Positions 1 through 8,261 of a stretch of 64,000 nucleotides of DNA are shown piece after piece. The stretch is from DTU019 sp050949825 (GTDB lineage Bacteria; Bacillota; Syntrophomonadia; Syntrophomonadales; Syntrophomonadaceae), in assembly GCA_050949825.1 (NCBI GenBank), contig JBMNGL010000019.1, positions 29,236-93,235 of the forward strand, given 5' to 3'. The number at the start of each line of letters is the position of its first letter. The stretch's first letter is position 1. The notes under the pieces are model-generated. The model did no database searches. It was given only the letters and a program-made list of their open reading frames with translations, and was not told where the DNA came from. Position numbers and translations under genes: made by a program.

Positions 1-159
1 AGGAAAGTGACCGGCAAAAAAGGGCTCATTTATGGTCAGATTCTTTATTCCCACCGCTTTTCCCCCGGGAATCAGTTCAATAATGCGGTCTACCATTAAG
101 AACGGGTAGCGATGGGGGATGATCCTCATTATCTCTTCCACATTCATATTTATAGTCAT
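1..159 (-). CDS. fabZ: 3-hydroxyacyl-ACP dehydratase FabZ, N-terminal part only
   Basis: Reading the minus strand from 159 to the window edge gives about 53 residues starting MTINMNVEEIM. They contain the FabZ signature IIPHRYPFLMVDR, followed by a segment ending NEPFFAGHFP. FabZ dehydrates 3-hydroxyacyl-ACP to trans-2-enoyl-ACP in type II fatty-acid synthesis. The catalytic His of the family lies in the HRYPFL motif and is present; the rest of the hotdog domain is outside the window. The ATG at 159 is preceded by AAAGG inside the end of fabF, nine bases away; the ATG at 147 is an alternative start. Only 4 bp separate it from the fabF stop, so it is the next gene of the fab operon. Confidence 0.88.
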   Translation of the reverse strand, partial: MTINMNVEEIMRIIPHRYPFLMVDRIIELIPGGKAVGIKNLTINEPFFAGHFP

Positions 160-163
160 TTAC

Positions 164-1402
164 TTATACCTTTCGCAGCAATAAGGCTGCATTATGGCCG
201 CCAAACCCGAGTGAATCGGAGAGGGCCACATTAATCGGCCTGTACCTGGACAGCAGCGGAGTGTAGTCCAAATCGCAGTCTGGATCAGGATTTTCCAGGT
301 TCAGGGTCGGTGGAATAACACTGTTCTGTAAAGCCAGGACGGTAGCGATCAATTCAACTGCACCTGCCGCCCCCAGCATATGCCCGGTTGCAGCCTTAAT
401 AGAACTCACACTGAGCTTGTAGGCGTGCGGACCGAAAACAGCCTTAATGGCCTTGGTTTCCATTCGATCATTTAAATCGGTTCCAGTTCCATGTGCATTA
501 ATATAATCTACTTGCTCCGGTTCAATGCCGGCATCGGTCAAGGCGTTCTTAAAGGCCAGGGCGGCTCCTTTCCCCTCAGGGTCGGGTTGCACTACATGGA
601 CCGCATCTCCACTGGCCCCATAACCGATTAACTCAGCATAGATATGAGCACCGCGTTTACGGGCATATTCCATCTCCTCCAGGATTAGAATCCCGGCTCC
701 TTCCCCCATAACAAAGCCGCCCCGCTCCGCATCAAAGGGCCGGCAGGCCTGATCAGGATGCTCATTTCGCGTGGACAAAGCCTTGGCAGCGCAAAAGCCT
801 GCAATGGACATCGGGGTAATGGCTGCCTCCGTCCCGCCGGCAATCATCACTTCAGCTTCACCCCTGCGTATAAAGCCCAGGGCTTCGCCGATGGAATTGG
901 TTCCTGAAGCACAGGCCGTTACCGTACAGCCATTGGGCCCATGCACCCCAAATAAGATGGATACCTGCCCGGCGGCCATATTGGCAATCATCATGGGTAT
1001 AAAAAACGGGTTAACCCCAGCAGCGCCCCTTTTCAGCAGCATATTATGCTGCTGCTCCAGGGTGTCGATACCGCCAATACCCGATCCAATCCATACGCCT
1101 ATCCGTTGGCGATCCAGCCCCGTGATATCCAGGGCGGCATCATCTACCGCCTGTTTGGCAGCGGCACAAGCATACTGTACAAATAAATCCATACGCCGGG
1201 CCTCTTTCCGGGGAATGTATTTTTGCACATCAAAATTCGGCACCTGTGCAGCGATGCGGGTGGGAAATTGACTGGCATCAAAGCGATCAATCAAACCTAT
1301 ACCGCTTTTCCCTGCTAACAGGTTGCTCCAGAATTCATTTTTATCAGTACCGACAGGGGAGATCACTCCCACACCGGTTATTACCACCCTGCGTTCCGGC
1401 AT
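164..1402 (-). CDS. fabF: 3-oxoacyl-ACP synthase II (FabF, KAS II)
   Basis: This is a 412-residue condensing enzyme that elongates acyl-ACP with malonyl-ACP. The thiolase-fold active-site triad is visible: Cys164 in VTACASGTNS, His304 in NAHGTGT and His341 in AATGHMLGAAG. The length is typical for FabF, and the sequence is collinear with KAS II rather than KAS III. The ATG at 1402 follows GAGGTGAGGGG at a good distance. It lies 17 bp downstream of acpP and 4 bp upstream of fabZ in the same operon. Nothing is unusual about it, and identification is secure. Confidence 0.97.
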   Translation of the reverse strand: MPERRVVITGVGVISPVGTDKNEFWSNLLAGKSGIGLIDRFDASQFPTRIAAQVPNFDVQKYIPRKEARRMDLFVQYACAAAKQAVDDAALDITGLDRQRIGVWIGSGIGGIDTLEQQHNMLLKRGAAGVNPFFIPMMIANMAAGQVSILFGVHGPNGCTVTACASGTNSIGEALGFIRRGEAEVMIAGGTEAAITPMSIAGFCAAKALSTRNEHPDQACRPFDAERGGFVMGEGAGILILEEMEYARKRGAHIYAELIGYGASGDAVHVVQPDPEGKGAALAFKNALTDAGIEPEQVDYINAHGTGTDLNDRMETKAIKAVFGPHAYKLSVSSIKAATGHMLGAAGAVELIATVLALQNSVIPPTLNLENPDPDCDLDYTPLLSRYRPINVALSDSLGFGGHNAALLLRKV

Positions 1403-1419
1403 CCCCTCACCTCAATCTG

Positions 1420-1650
1420 CTATAGTTTGGCCTCAACGTAATCAACGACATCCTGTACGGTTTTCATCTTTTCGGCCGCTTCTTCAGGGATCTGAATTTC
1501 AAACTTCTCTTCCAGCAGCATTAACATCTCCACAATGTCCAGGGAGTCTGCCTCCAGATCGTCAGCAAAACTGGATTCCAAAGTAATCTGTTCTTCTTGA
1601 ATGTCCTTAATTTCCACGATAATTTTCTTCAGTTCCTCAAATACCGACAT
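1420..1650 (-). CDS. acpP: acyl carrier protein
   Basis: This is a 76-residue acidic carrier protein beginning MSVFEELKKI. The phosphopantetheine attachment site is Ser36 in the motif LEADSLDIVE. It carries the growing acyl chain between the Fab enzymes encoded on both sides of it. The start at 1650 is chosen because AAAGGAGGAATTGGCCC stands directly before that ATG. An in-frame extension to 1710 exists but would add 20 residues that no ACP has. It lies between fabG (79 bp upstream) and fabF (17 bp downstream). The low molecular weight, excess of Asp/Glu and helix II sequence make the call firm. Confidence 0.97.
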   Translation of the reverse strand: MSVFEELKKIIVEIKDIQEEQITLESSFADDLEADSLDIVEMLMLLEEKFEIQIPEEAAEKMKTVQDVVDYVEAKL

Positions 1651-1729
1651 GGGCCAATTCCTCCTTTTATTAACCATACTTTTGAACGGTCCGCAGATTT
1701 TGCGAACCAATTTGAATTCTTATTCAGGA

Positions 1730-2503
1730 TTATAACCCGCTCATACCACCATCAATACGGATGAGTTGCGCAGTGATATAATCTGCTCTGGATGATACCA
1801 GAAAAGCCACCACCCCTGCAACATCCTCCGGGGTCCCCAATCGCCCCAGAACGATGGAATCTGCGATACGAGCGGTCTGTTCCGGGTTAAGCTGCGCGGT
1901 CATATCGCTCTGAATGTAACCCGGGGCGACCACATTAGCGGTGATACCGCGGCGTCCATATTCCTTGGCCACTGAATAGGTAAAGCCCAATAATCCCGAT
2001 TTTGAAGCGGCATAGTGGGCCTGCCCGGCATTGCCGCTGACGCCCACTACCGAAGAAATACTGACAATCCGGCCATAGCGCTTCTTAAGCATATGTTTCA
2101 ATGCCGCGCGGGTGCAATAGAAAGCGCCGTTTAAATTGGTCTGCAAGACCTGATCCCATTCCTCGTCACTGATGCGAATAAGCAAATTGTCTTTATTAAT
2201 ACCGGCATTGTTAACCAGGATGTCAAGCGACCCAAAAGCCTTAACAGTATTATTGACCAGTTGCTGGGCCGATACAGATTGAGAGACATCCGCGCCGATG
2301 ACCACCGCCGCACTGCCCAGGTCTTGTATCTGCCGGGCCACCATCTCCGCTTCCTGCCGGTTAGCAGTATTAACCTCGGCAGGGAGCTGCGTGTTTTCAT
2401 AGTAATTTACCGCAATCCGGCACCCATCCGCAGCCAGAGCCAGGGCAACGGCCTTGCCGATCCCCCGGGAGCTGCCCGTTACCAGCGCTACCCTTCCGCT
2501 CAT
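1730..2503 (-). CDS. fabG: 3-oxoacyl-ACP reductase FabG
   Basis: This 257-residue short-chain dehydrogenase reduces 3-oxoacyl-ACP with NADPH in the second step of fatty-acid elongation. The Rossmann motif TGSSRGIG is at residues 9-16 and NNAG is at 98-101. The catalytic Ser150/Ser151, Tyr164 and Lys168 (YAASK) are all present. It is about ten residues longer than the common FabG because of extra sequence after the second strand (around residues 36-50, TQLPAEVNTANRQ). The ATG overlaps the fabD stop as ATGA, so the two genes are probably translationally coupled. Confidence 0.96.
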   Translation of the reverse strand: MSGRVALVTGSSRGIGKAVALALAADGCRIAVNYYENTQLPAEVNTANRQEAEMVARQIQDLGSAAVVIGADVSQSVSAQQLVNNTVKAFGSLDILVNNAGINKDNLLIRISDEEWDQVLQTNLNGAFYCTRAALKHMLKKRYGRIVSISSVVGVSGNAGQAHYAASKSGLLGFTYSVAKEYGRRGITANVVAPGYIQSDMTAQLNPEQTARIADSIVLGRLGTPEDVAGVVAFLVSSRADYITAQLIRIDGGMSGL

Positions 2504-3423
2504 ATGACATTCACCTTCTCTACTACTTTTTCCAGGCTTCTGACATCATTAACCTGACCCAAGACCCGGTTCTTATCAATTTTTTTAATCAACCCGGAGA
2601 GGATGCTCCCCGGACCCACCTCGATAAAATAATCAACCTCGGTCATCATATGGCGAACACTCTGCTCCCACCTTACCGGGGAATATAGTTGCTGTACAAG
2701 CAATTCCGCCAGTTGGGAAGTCTGATTCTTCACAGCGTTCACATTACTGACTACCGGCACCAGCGGTTCACTCCAGGTTAGAGCCTCTAAATAAGGCCGC
2801 AGCTTCTGCGCTGCTTCCGCCATCAAGCGGCTGTGTGAAGGCACACTTACCGCCAAAGGCATCACTCGTGCACCTGATTCTTTCAACGCCGCAGATACCC
2901 TGTGGACGGCCTCACTGGCACCAGATATTACATATTGACGGGGACAATTATAATTGGCAATGCTTACGATACCCTCATCCTGTTCACAAGCGGATTGTAT
3001 CACATCAGCATCCAATCCTAAAACTGCCGCCATAGCACCTTGCCCGATCGGCACTGCAGCCTGCATTAGCCTGGCGCGCTGCTGCACCAGGGGAACGGCT
3101 TGCTGCAGAGAAAGCGCCCCTGCAGAAACCAGGGCTGAGTATTCGCCCAGGCTTAAGCCGGCCATCATCACCGCCTGGATGCCCTGCTCCTTAAGAACCT
3201 CCCCGGTAGCTACACTGCTCACTAAAAGTGCCGGTTGGGCAAATTCGGTTTGATTAAGCTGCTCGGCAGGGCCCTCAAAGCATAGACTCTTAATGTCATA
3301 ACCGGCCATCTCCTCAGCCTGTTGAAAAATAATCCTGGCTACCTCAAAATGTTCACAAAGATCTTTGCCCATGCCCACCTGTTGTGCGCCCTGGCCTGGA
3401 AAAACAAAACCAACCCTGGCCAT
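2500..3423 (-). CDS. fabD: malonyl-CoA:ACP transacylase FabD
   Basis: This 307-residue acyltransferase loads malonyl groups from CoA onto ACP. The GQGAQ motif is at residues 10-14 and the nucleophile elbow is GLSLGEYSAL with Ser91. Arg116 is in QQRARLM, and the catalytic His198 is in VPSHSRLM. The reading frame is open for 91 codons further upstream, but the start at 3423 is preferred. It follows a GGGGGGA ribosome site and begins MARVGFVFPGQG as in the family. The fabK stop lies one base upstream, and its end overlaps fabG by 4 bp. Confidence 0.96.
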   Translation of the reverse strand: MARVGFVFPGQGAQQVGMGKDLCEHFEVARIIFQQAEEMAGYDIKSLCFEGPAEQLNQTEFAQPALLVSSVATGEVLKEQGIQAVMMAGLSLGEYSALVSAGALSLQQAVPLVQQRARLMQAAVPIGQGAMAAVLGLDADVIQSACEQDEGIVSIANYNCPRQYVISGASEAVHRVSAALKESGARVMPLAVSVPSHSRLMAEAAQKLRPYLEALTWSEPLVPVVSNVNAVKNQTSQLAELLVQQLYSPVRWEQSVRHMMTEVDYFIEVGPGSILSGLIKKIDKNRVLGQVNDVRSLEKVVEKVNVI

Positions 3424-3424
3424 G

Positions 3425-4360
3425 TTATCCCCCCAATCGTTTTTGCACCCGGAGAGCGTCCTCAATGATATCCTGGACAATTTCGGCGGCAGGTTGGATG
3501 CGATCAACCAGGCCGCAAATCTGCCCGGCCAGAACACTGCCTTCATCCACCTCACCCCGAACGGCTGCGGCAGGATAGCGCCCTCGCCCCAGTTCTTGAA
3601 GGAATTCCTTGCTGGAACCCGAAGCCTCAGCCTGTAAATACTGGCGAGTAAAGCGATTATGTATAGCCCGCACCGGGTGCCCGGTGGCAGTGCCACATAT
3701 GACCGTGGCCCGGTCCCGGCTTTGTATTACCTTCTGTTGATAGGCGGGATGAACATCGCACTCAGCCGCACAAATAAAGCGGGTTCCAATCTGAATCCCT
3801 TCGGCCCCCAGGGCCATAGCTGCCATATAGCCGCGGCCATCAGCAATACCACCGGCAGCAATAACCGGAATATCTACAGCATCAACTACCATGGGCACAA
3901 TGCACATAGTGCTCATTTCGCCAACATGCCCGCCTGATTCCATGCCTTCTACCACCAGGGCGTCTGCGCCCAGGCGGCTCAGGCGTTTGCCTAAAGCCAG
4001 CGAAGCTACCACCGGAATTACTTTTATGCCGGCATTTTTTAGTGCTTCCATAAAACGCCCCGGATTTCCTCCTCCGGTAGTAACGACAGATATCCCCATT
4101 GATATCACTAAATCGACAACATCATCAATATTAGGTGAAGCCATCATCAAATTAACCCCAAAAGGCTGGCTGGTTATCTTTCTTGCTCTGTGAATCTCCT
4201 TTTCCACCCAGGCCCGGTCCGCATCACCGGCACCGATCACACCCAGGCCTCCCGCCTGCGAAACCGCTCCTGCCAGGGCCCCTCCCGCAATCCAGGCCAT
4301 GGCACCTTGCAGGATAGGATAGTCTATCCCCAAAAGTTCAGTCACCCTGTTTGTAAACAT
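3425..4360 (-). CDS. fabK: enoyl-ACP reductase II, FMN-dependent (FabK)
   Basis: This flavin TIM-barrel protein of about 311 residues is in the nitronate monooxygenase/FabK family. Its place between fabH and fabD says it is FabK, which reduces trans-2-enoyl-ACP as the last elongation step in place of FabI. Visible family features are the N-terminal LGIDYPILQGAMAWIAG, the flavin-binding VEGMESGGHVGE, AAGGIADGRG and the phosphate-site segment IQIGTRF. The start at 4360 (MFTNRVTELL) is chosen because GGGGGAG lies eight bases before it; starts at 4366 and 4396 are also in frame. It overlaps the 3' end of fabH by 23 bp. Confidence 0.93.
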   Translation of the reverse strand: MFTNRVTELLGIDYPILQGAMAWIAGGALAGAVSQAGGLGVIGAGDADRAWVEKEIHRARKITSQPFGVNLMMASPNIDDVVDLVISMGISVVTTGGGNPGRFMEALKNAGIKVIPVVASLALGKRLSRLGADALVVEGMESGGHVGEMSTMCIVPMVVDAVDIPVIAAGGIADGRGYMAAMALGAEGIQIGTRFICAAECDVHPAYQQKVIQSRDRATVICGTATGHPVRAIHNRFTRQYLQAEASGSSKEFLQELGRGRYPAAAVRGEVDEGSVLAGQICGLVDRIQPAAEIVQDIIEDALRVQKRLGG

Positions 4361-5348
4361 CTGCATCACTCCCCCAACGCAATAGTATCCCACCAAAAGT
4401 CAGGCCAGCCCCGAAAGCTACCAGTAATACCAAATCTCCCGCTTTTAAGCGTCCTTCTTGCTCCGCTAAAGAAAGACCTACCGGTATACAGGCAGCTGAA
4501 GTATTACCGTACATATCCAGATTAATCAAGGTTTTTTCTGCAGGAATGTTCATTTTCTTCATCGCTGTCTTAATAATACGCATGTTGGCCTGATGAGGAA
4601 CAAAGAGATCCACATCACCATATGTAAAACCGGCCCTGGCCAGAACCCGGGTGCTTATTTCCGAAGTGATGCGGGTGGCGAAGCGAAATATTTCAGGGCC
4701 ATTCATCTTCAAGTAATGCAGACCATTATGCACCGTTTCCAGTGAAGCAGGCATAGCCGAACCGCCGGCAGGCAATGTAAGGTGTTTGCCTCCGCTGCCG
4801 TCCGCACCCAAAACAGAGCTTAAGAGGCCGGCTTCCGAATTGCCTTTGCCTATAACTGCCGCACCGGCGCCATCACCAAAAAGAACACAGGTATTTCGAT
4901 CACTGTAGTCCACAATGCGCGACAGGATCTCGGCACCGATTACCAGAACATACTGGTAATCCTCTGCCAGCAGGTATTTATGAGCTGCATCCAGGGCATA
5001 GACAAATCCGGTGCAACCGGCTGCCAGGTCAAATGCAGCCGCCTGCTGCGCTCCTAAAAGATCCTGCACAATACAGGCTGTTGAGGGAAAGAACATGTCT
5101 GGCGTTGCTGTGGCGACGATAATCAAATCCAATTGTGCAGCCGTTATGCCAGCTCGTTTTAGTGCCATTAGTGAGGCCAGGTAGGCTAAATCAGAACAGT
5201 TGGTCTGTCTTTCCGCAATTCGCCTTTCGCGAATACCACTTCGCTCCACAATCCACTCGTCAGTGGTGTCCACCATTTGCTCCAGTTCGCGATTGGTCAG
5301 CCTGCGCTCCGGGAGGGCATGCCCCACACCAAGAATCTGAGCTTTCAC
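4338..5348 (-). CDS. fabH: 3-oxoacyl-ACP synthase III (FabH, KAS III)
   Basis: This 336-residue initiating condensing enzyme joins acyl-CoA to malonyl-ACP. With the GTG at 5348 as start the protein begins MKAQILGVGHALPERR. The triad is then Cys112 (AAGCTGF), His252 (VPHQANMRI) and Asn282 (YGNTSAA), with Cys112 at the classical position. That GTG is preceded by GAGGTGAT seven bases away, whereas the upstream GTG at 5360 has no clear ribosome site. It is the first gene of the fab operon, with a good promoter about 75-100 bp upstream. The substrate (straight or branched primer) cannot be told from sequence. Confidence 0.95.
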   Translation of the reverse strand: MKAQILGVGHALPERRLTNRELEQMVDTTDEWIVERSGIRERRIAERQTNCSDLAYLASLMALKRAGITAAQLDLIIVATATPDMFFPSTACIVQDLLGAQQAAAFDLAAGCTGFVYALDAAHKYLLAEDYQYVLVIGAEILSRIVDYSDRNTCVLFGDGAGAAVIGKGNSEAGLLSSVLGADGSGGKHLTLPAGGSAMPASLETVHNGLHYLKMNGPEIFRFATRITSEISTRVLARAGFTYGDVDLFVPHQANMRIIKTAMKKMNIPAEKTLINLDMYGNTSAACIPVGLSLAEQEGRLKAGDLVLLVAFGAGLTFGGILLRWGSDADVYKQGD

Positions 5349-5423
5349 TTCTGATATCACCTCAATGCTAAATTAAGAACAATTATCCTTGTACACACTT
5401 TCGTGCACATGGTAGTTGAGGAT

Positions 5424-5452
5424 ATTAAACCAGTATTGTTATAGAAAGTCAA
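5424..5452 (-). promoter_or_regulatory. promoter of the fab operon
   Basis: On the minus strand a -35 box TTGACT (5447-5452) is followed after exactly 17 bases by a -10 box TTTAAT (5424-5429), each one mismatch from consensus. It lies about 75 bp upstream of fabH. An imperfect dyad GTGCAC/GTGTAC (about 5391-5409) follows between the likely transcription start and the gene and could be an operator. No FapR- or FabT-type site was recognised. Confidence 0.6.
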
Positions 5453-5576
5453 CAATAATTCCATTATTGCCTCAATCTTGACAATTATTCCCTTTTTTGT
5501 CCAATAAGTGGTTTTTGTAAATTTCTTAAAGAGGCTGCTGCGAGAGCTGACAGGATTAAGCAAGAATTTCTGATAA

Positions 5577-5605
5577 TTGCATGTTTCCTTAAATTATGGT
5601 GTAAT
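5577..5605 (+). promoter_or_regulatory. possible promoter of the nitronate monooxygenase gene
   Basis: TTGCAT (5577-5582) and TGTAAT (5600-5605) are 17 bases apart, with a TGG extension before the second box. A second AT-rich candidate TATAAT lies at 5614-5619 without a good -35. The region is divergent from the fab promoter about 150 bp away. Confidence 0.35.
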
Positions 5606-5660
5606 ATTCTAGTTATAATATAATACATCATTTGATGGCAGCGATGAAGGAGGATTCATT

Positions 5661-6611
5661 GTGCAGCTTCCACAATTAAAAATTGGCAACCTTCTCCCCC
5701 GGTTTCCCATCATTCAGGGCGGCATGTCTATAAAGGTGTCTACTGCATCACTGGCGGCTGCTGTAGCGCGTTGTGGCGGTATCGGTGTTATCGGCGGAAC
5801 AGGCATCAGCGTTGATGATCTTCGTATGCAGATACGTACTGCCCGCAAACTGAGCGAAAACCAGGGTATCATTGGTGTAAACATCATGTATGCAGCCCGG
5901 GAGTTTGTACAGTTAGTTAAAACGTCCATTAATGAACGTATTGATGTTGTATTTACCGGGGCCGGCTTTTCAAGAGAGATCTTTCACTGGTGTAGAGAGG
6001 CCCAGATTCCGGTAGTACCTATTGTCTCCTCCAGCCGTGCTGCCATCCTGGCCGAAAAATCCGGAGCGGCAGCGGTGGTGGCAGAAGGTTTTGAAGCCGG
6101 AGGGCACCTGGGTACGGATCGCTCCATCAAATCTATTTTGCCTGAAATCAGGCAGGCTGTAAAGATACCTGTCATAGCTGCCGGCGGCATTACCGATGGT
6201 TATGATATGGCAGAAATGATCCGCCTGGGCGCTGATGGGGTGCAGATGGCCACCCGTTTTCTGCTCAGCGATGAATGCGATGTTGCCGATGAATATAAGC
6301 AGGCTTATCTAAACGCCCGCCAGGAAGACATTGTTATAATCAAGAGTCCCGTGGGAATGCCCGGACGTGCTATCAGAAACAGCTTCACCCAGCGCATTGC
6401 GGAAGGAACGGCGCCCGAATCCGAAGAATGTGAAGCTTGCTTGCGTCATTGCTCTGCTGATTACTGCATCAGAGATGCCCTGTTAAATGCCCGTAATGGC
6501 AAAGTGGAAGACGGGGTGCTTTTTTCCGGGGCCAATGTCCATAAAATTAAGAGCATCCTGCCGGTAGCCAAAATTTTCGAGAACATCCTGCGAGAATTCG
6601 CTCTGGCTTAG
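5661..6611 (+). CDS. nitronate monooxygenase family flavoprotein (FabK-like)
   Basis: This 316-residue FMN TIM-barrel protein is a second member of the FabK/nitronate monooxygenase family, read away from the fab operon. Visible motifs are FPIIQGGMSIKVS near the N terminus, EGFEAGGHLGTD around residues 141-152, AAGGITDGYD and GVQMATRF. Near the C terminus is a compact cysteine cluster, CEACLRHC followed by YC, which FabK in the operon lacks. Such clusters occur in a clostridial subgroup; their role is not known to me. The GTG start at 5661 is preceded by GAAGGAGGATTCATT. It could oxidise nitronates or act as a reserve enoyl reductase; sequence alone does not decide. Confidence 0.85.
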   Translation: MQLPQLKIGNLLPRFPIIQGGMSIKVSTASLAAAVARCGGIGVIGGTGISVDDLRMQIRTARKLSENQGIIGVNIMYAAREFVQLVKTSINERIDVVFTGAGFSREIFHWCREAQIPVVPIVSSSRAAILAEKSGAAAVVAEGFEAGGHLGTDRSIKSILPEIRQAVKIPVIAAGGITDGYDMAEMIRLGADGVQMATRFLLSDECDVADEYKQAYLNARQEDIVIIKSPVGMPGRAIRNSFTQRIAEGTAPESEECEACLRHCSADYCIRDALLNARNGKVEDGVLFSGANVHKIKSILPVAKIFENILREFALA

Positions 6612-6683
6612 ATTTCCATTGGGGCTGCTGTCCAAAAGCCATGTTGTAGGGATGATTTCTGCCGCAACGCTTATTGCAACCAA

Positions 6684-7166
6684 TCACAGGTATTTGGGCG
6701 GCAGGCTGCCTCCCCCGGTGTAGGCGATAATATCGGGAATGGTTTTCAGCCCACCAGTGACGAGCATTTTTGAATAACCCTGGGCGTATATGCGGCCACG
6801 GTTGTCATGAATGGTAGCTTCGGCCAGGGCAATAGTTTTGCCCACCCTTACCTCTTTTCCGGTTACAATCAATTCACCTGAAGTAATATTCGCCAGCATA
6901 TTGACATTTAAATCCAGGGTTATCCAACCGCTTTCTTCTTCCAGAGAGGCATAAACCGCCCAGTAAGTGGCGGAATCTATCATCCCCGCATAAGTCCCGC
7001 CATGAATAGACCCAAAGGGAGTCATATGGCAGCTCTGTACATCAAGCTTCATCTGCGCATACCCTGGACCGATATCCTCCACTACCAGCCCCAACAGTTT
7101 AAAATAGGGTCCCTTATTAATACGTTCCACAATAGCCCTCAAGTGCTCCGGGTTAACCTGAACCAT
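6684..7166 (-). CDS. PaaI-type hotdog thioesterase
   Basis: This single hotdog-domain protein of 160 residues probably hydrolyses acyl-CoA thioesters. The PaaI/4HBT signature FGSIHGGTYAGMIDSATYWA has HGG at residues 55-57 and the acidic Asp64 on the following helix. This is followed by LDLNVNMLANITSGELIV, the family's second strand region. The ATG at 7166 is preferred over the upstream frame start at 7274. It has the ribosome site AGAGGGTGA in front, and the extra 36 residues look unlike the family. The gene is convergent with the nitronate monooxygenase gene 72 bp away. Substrate unknown. Confidence 0.8.
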   Translation of the reverse strand: MVQVNPEHLRAIVERINKGPYFKLLGLVVEDIGPGYAQMKLDVQSCHMTPFGSIHGGTYAGMIDSATYWAVYASLEEESGWITLDLNVNMLANITSGELIVTGKEVRVGKTIALAEATIHDNRGRIYAQGYSKMLVTGGLKTIPDIIAYTGGGSLPPKYL

Positions 7167-7340
7167 CAAATCACCCTCTTTACTGTCACGCATTCCGACT
7201 ATGTGATCTAATCGTTCCTCATAAGTTGTCCATAACCCTGCTTTTAATCCGAGACAGTCATGCATAAAAATCATATTTACTGATTTTTCGCACGACGCAA
7301 GATCCTTAGCAATGACAAAAGCTACACTCGGAATTTATTG

Positions 7341-7460
7341 TTGTCATCCTGAGCTTTCCTTTGTCATCCTGAGCTCTCCTTTGTCATCCTGAGCTCTCCT
7401 TTGTCATCCTGAGCTTTCCTTTGTCATCCTGAGCTCTCCTTTGTCATCCTGAGCGAAGCG
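7341..7460. repeat. 20-bp tandem repeat, five copies plus a diverged sixth
   Basis: The unit TTGTCATCCTGAGCTCTCCT is repeated head to tail at 7341, 7361, 7381, 7401 and 7421. Copies one and four have TTT instead of CTC near the end. A sixth unit at 7441 keeps TTGTCATCCTGAGC and then continues into a longer dispersed repeat. The near-perfect identity suggests recent slippage-type amplification. Confidence 0.95.
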
Positions 7461-7720
7461 AAGGATCTTAACCTGGGGTTATTCGCTACACTTAAGATTC
7501 TTCGCTGCGCTCAGAATGACAAAAAAGCTGCGCTCAGAATGACAAAAAAGCTGCGCTCAGAATGACAAAAAAGCTGCGCTCAGAATTCCCATGCGTTACC
7601 GCACCACGATAAATGAAAACCTTACTCATATTAGAAGATCCCTCGGGCGCTGCTCTCAGGATGACAACAACAGGGGCTTTCATAGCAATGATAGGAACCT
7701 GCGCTCAGAGCGACAAAAAC
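7441..7720. repeat. dispersed intergenic element, copy 1
   Basis: From 7441 the sequence TTGTCATCCTGAGCGAAGCG continues to AAGGATCTTAACCTGGGGTT. It later shows the inverted form GCTGCGCTCAGAATGACAAA, then GATCCCTCGGGCGCTGCTC and GGGGCTTTCATAGCAATGAT. The same blocks in the same order occur at 19268-19386. The ends are inverted copies of each other (TTGTCATCCTGAGCGCAGC against GCTGCGCTCAGGATGACAA), so the transcript could fold into a long hairpin. I see no transposase inside it. Confidence 0.7.
7504..7585. repeat. 23-bp tandem repeat, three copies and a partial fourth
   Basis: The unit GCTGCGCTCAGAATGACAAA followed by AAA is repeated at 7504, 7527 and 7550, with a partial copy at 7573. It is the inverse complement of the TTGTCATCCTGAGC core amplified at 7341-7460. 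Both arms of one palindromic element have therefore been amplified separately. Confidence 0.93.
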
Positions 7721-8009
7721 GCTACTACACATTATTTAACAAAACTCAATTGACCATTGCACAAACGCTTTCTCAGCCCGTTTATCCGTTTATTCATCCA
7801 AAGCCTGCAAAAAACAGCGCTACGAAGAGGGGAAGGTTTATTATAGAATATACAACCATCCTGTCAATATACTATAATTAAGGAAACACTGGAAGAGTTT
7901 TATGGCAAAGGCGAGTGCCGTAAGATCTCAACCCTGTTAAAGGATAAAATTAATGCGGGTTGGATCTGAAAATCCGTTTCCTGGTGAAACGGTGAAAGAG
8001 GTGTGAGTT

Positions 8010-8243
8010 ATGGAGTTGGGTAATAGAGTGCAAATAACTCAAAAAGGTCATTTCTACAATAATTGCACCGGGATCGTGGTTGGCAAACGGGGGCTCAGGG
8101 CACCGGGAGATCCCATGTATCTATTGATGCTGGAAGAACATCGCAAGGTTCTAATCGTACCTGAATCAATGCTAACCTTATGTGAAAACGAAGATACAGA
8201 TAAAAGCCCGGCCAGGTTGCTTTTCAGGCCCCGCAAAAATTAA
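8010..8243 (+). CDS. small protein of unknown function (77 aa)
   Basis: This 77-residue protein begins MELGNRVQITQKGHFYNN, after the ribosome site AGAGGTGTGAGTT. Its first 55 residues alternate hydrophobic and polar positions with Gly and Asn turns (VQITQKG, GIVVGKRG, YLLMLEEHRKVLIVP). This pattern fits a small beta barrel of the SH3/KOW type. The tail is basic (RLLFRPRKN). I do not recognise the family. It is followed after 18 bp by the Nudix gene on the same strand and is probably co-transcribed with it. Confidence 0.6.
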   Translation: MELGNRVQITQKGHFYNNCTGIVVGKRGLRAPGDPMYLLMLEEHRKVLIVPESMLTLCENEDTDKSPARLLFRPRKN

Positions 8244-8261
8244 ACCGGTATAATCTATCCA

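Larger units (their letters stand above)
7167..8009. other. repeat-rich intergenic region without intact genes
   Basis: About 840 bp carry no gene I trust. The left half holds tandem repeats and a dispersed element, described separately. Near the right end, 7880-7969 on the plus strand reads KETLEEFYGKGECRKISTLL and ends at a stop after NAGWI. This has the composition of real protein but no start codon, so it may be the relic of a gene. One open frame at 7591-7881 runs through the repeats and is not credible. Confidence 0.6.

Noticed and set aside
771..1271. Long plus-strand frame of 166 codons inside fabF
   Set aside because: It is antisense to a fully conserved fabF, has no ribosome site and its composition mirrors the codons of the other strand.
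7341..7585. CRISPR array
   Set aside because: The repeats are contiguous 20- and 23-bp units without spacers and no cas gene is near.
7591..7881. 96-codon plus-strand frame in the repeat region
   Set aside because: It runs through element repeats, lacks a ribosome site and has no protein-like pattern.
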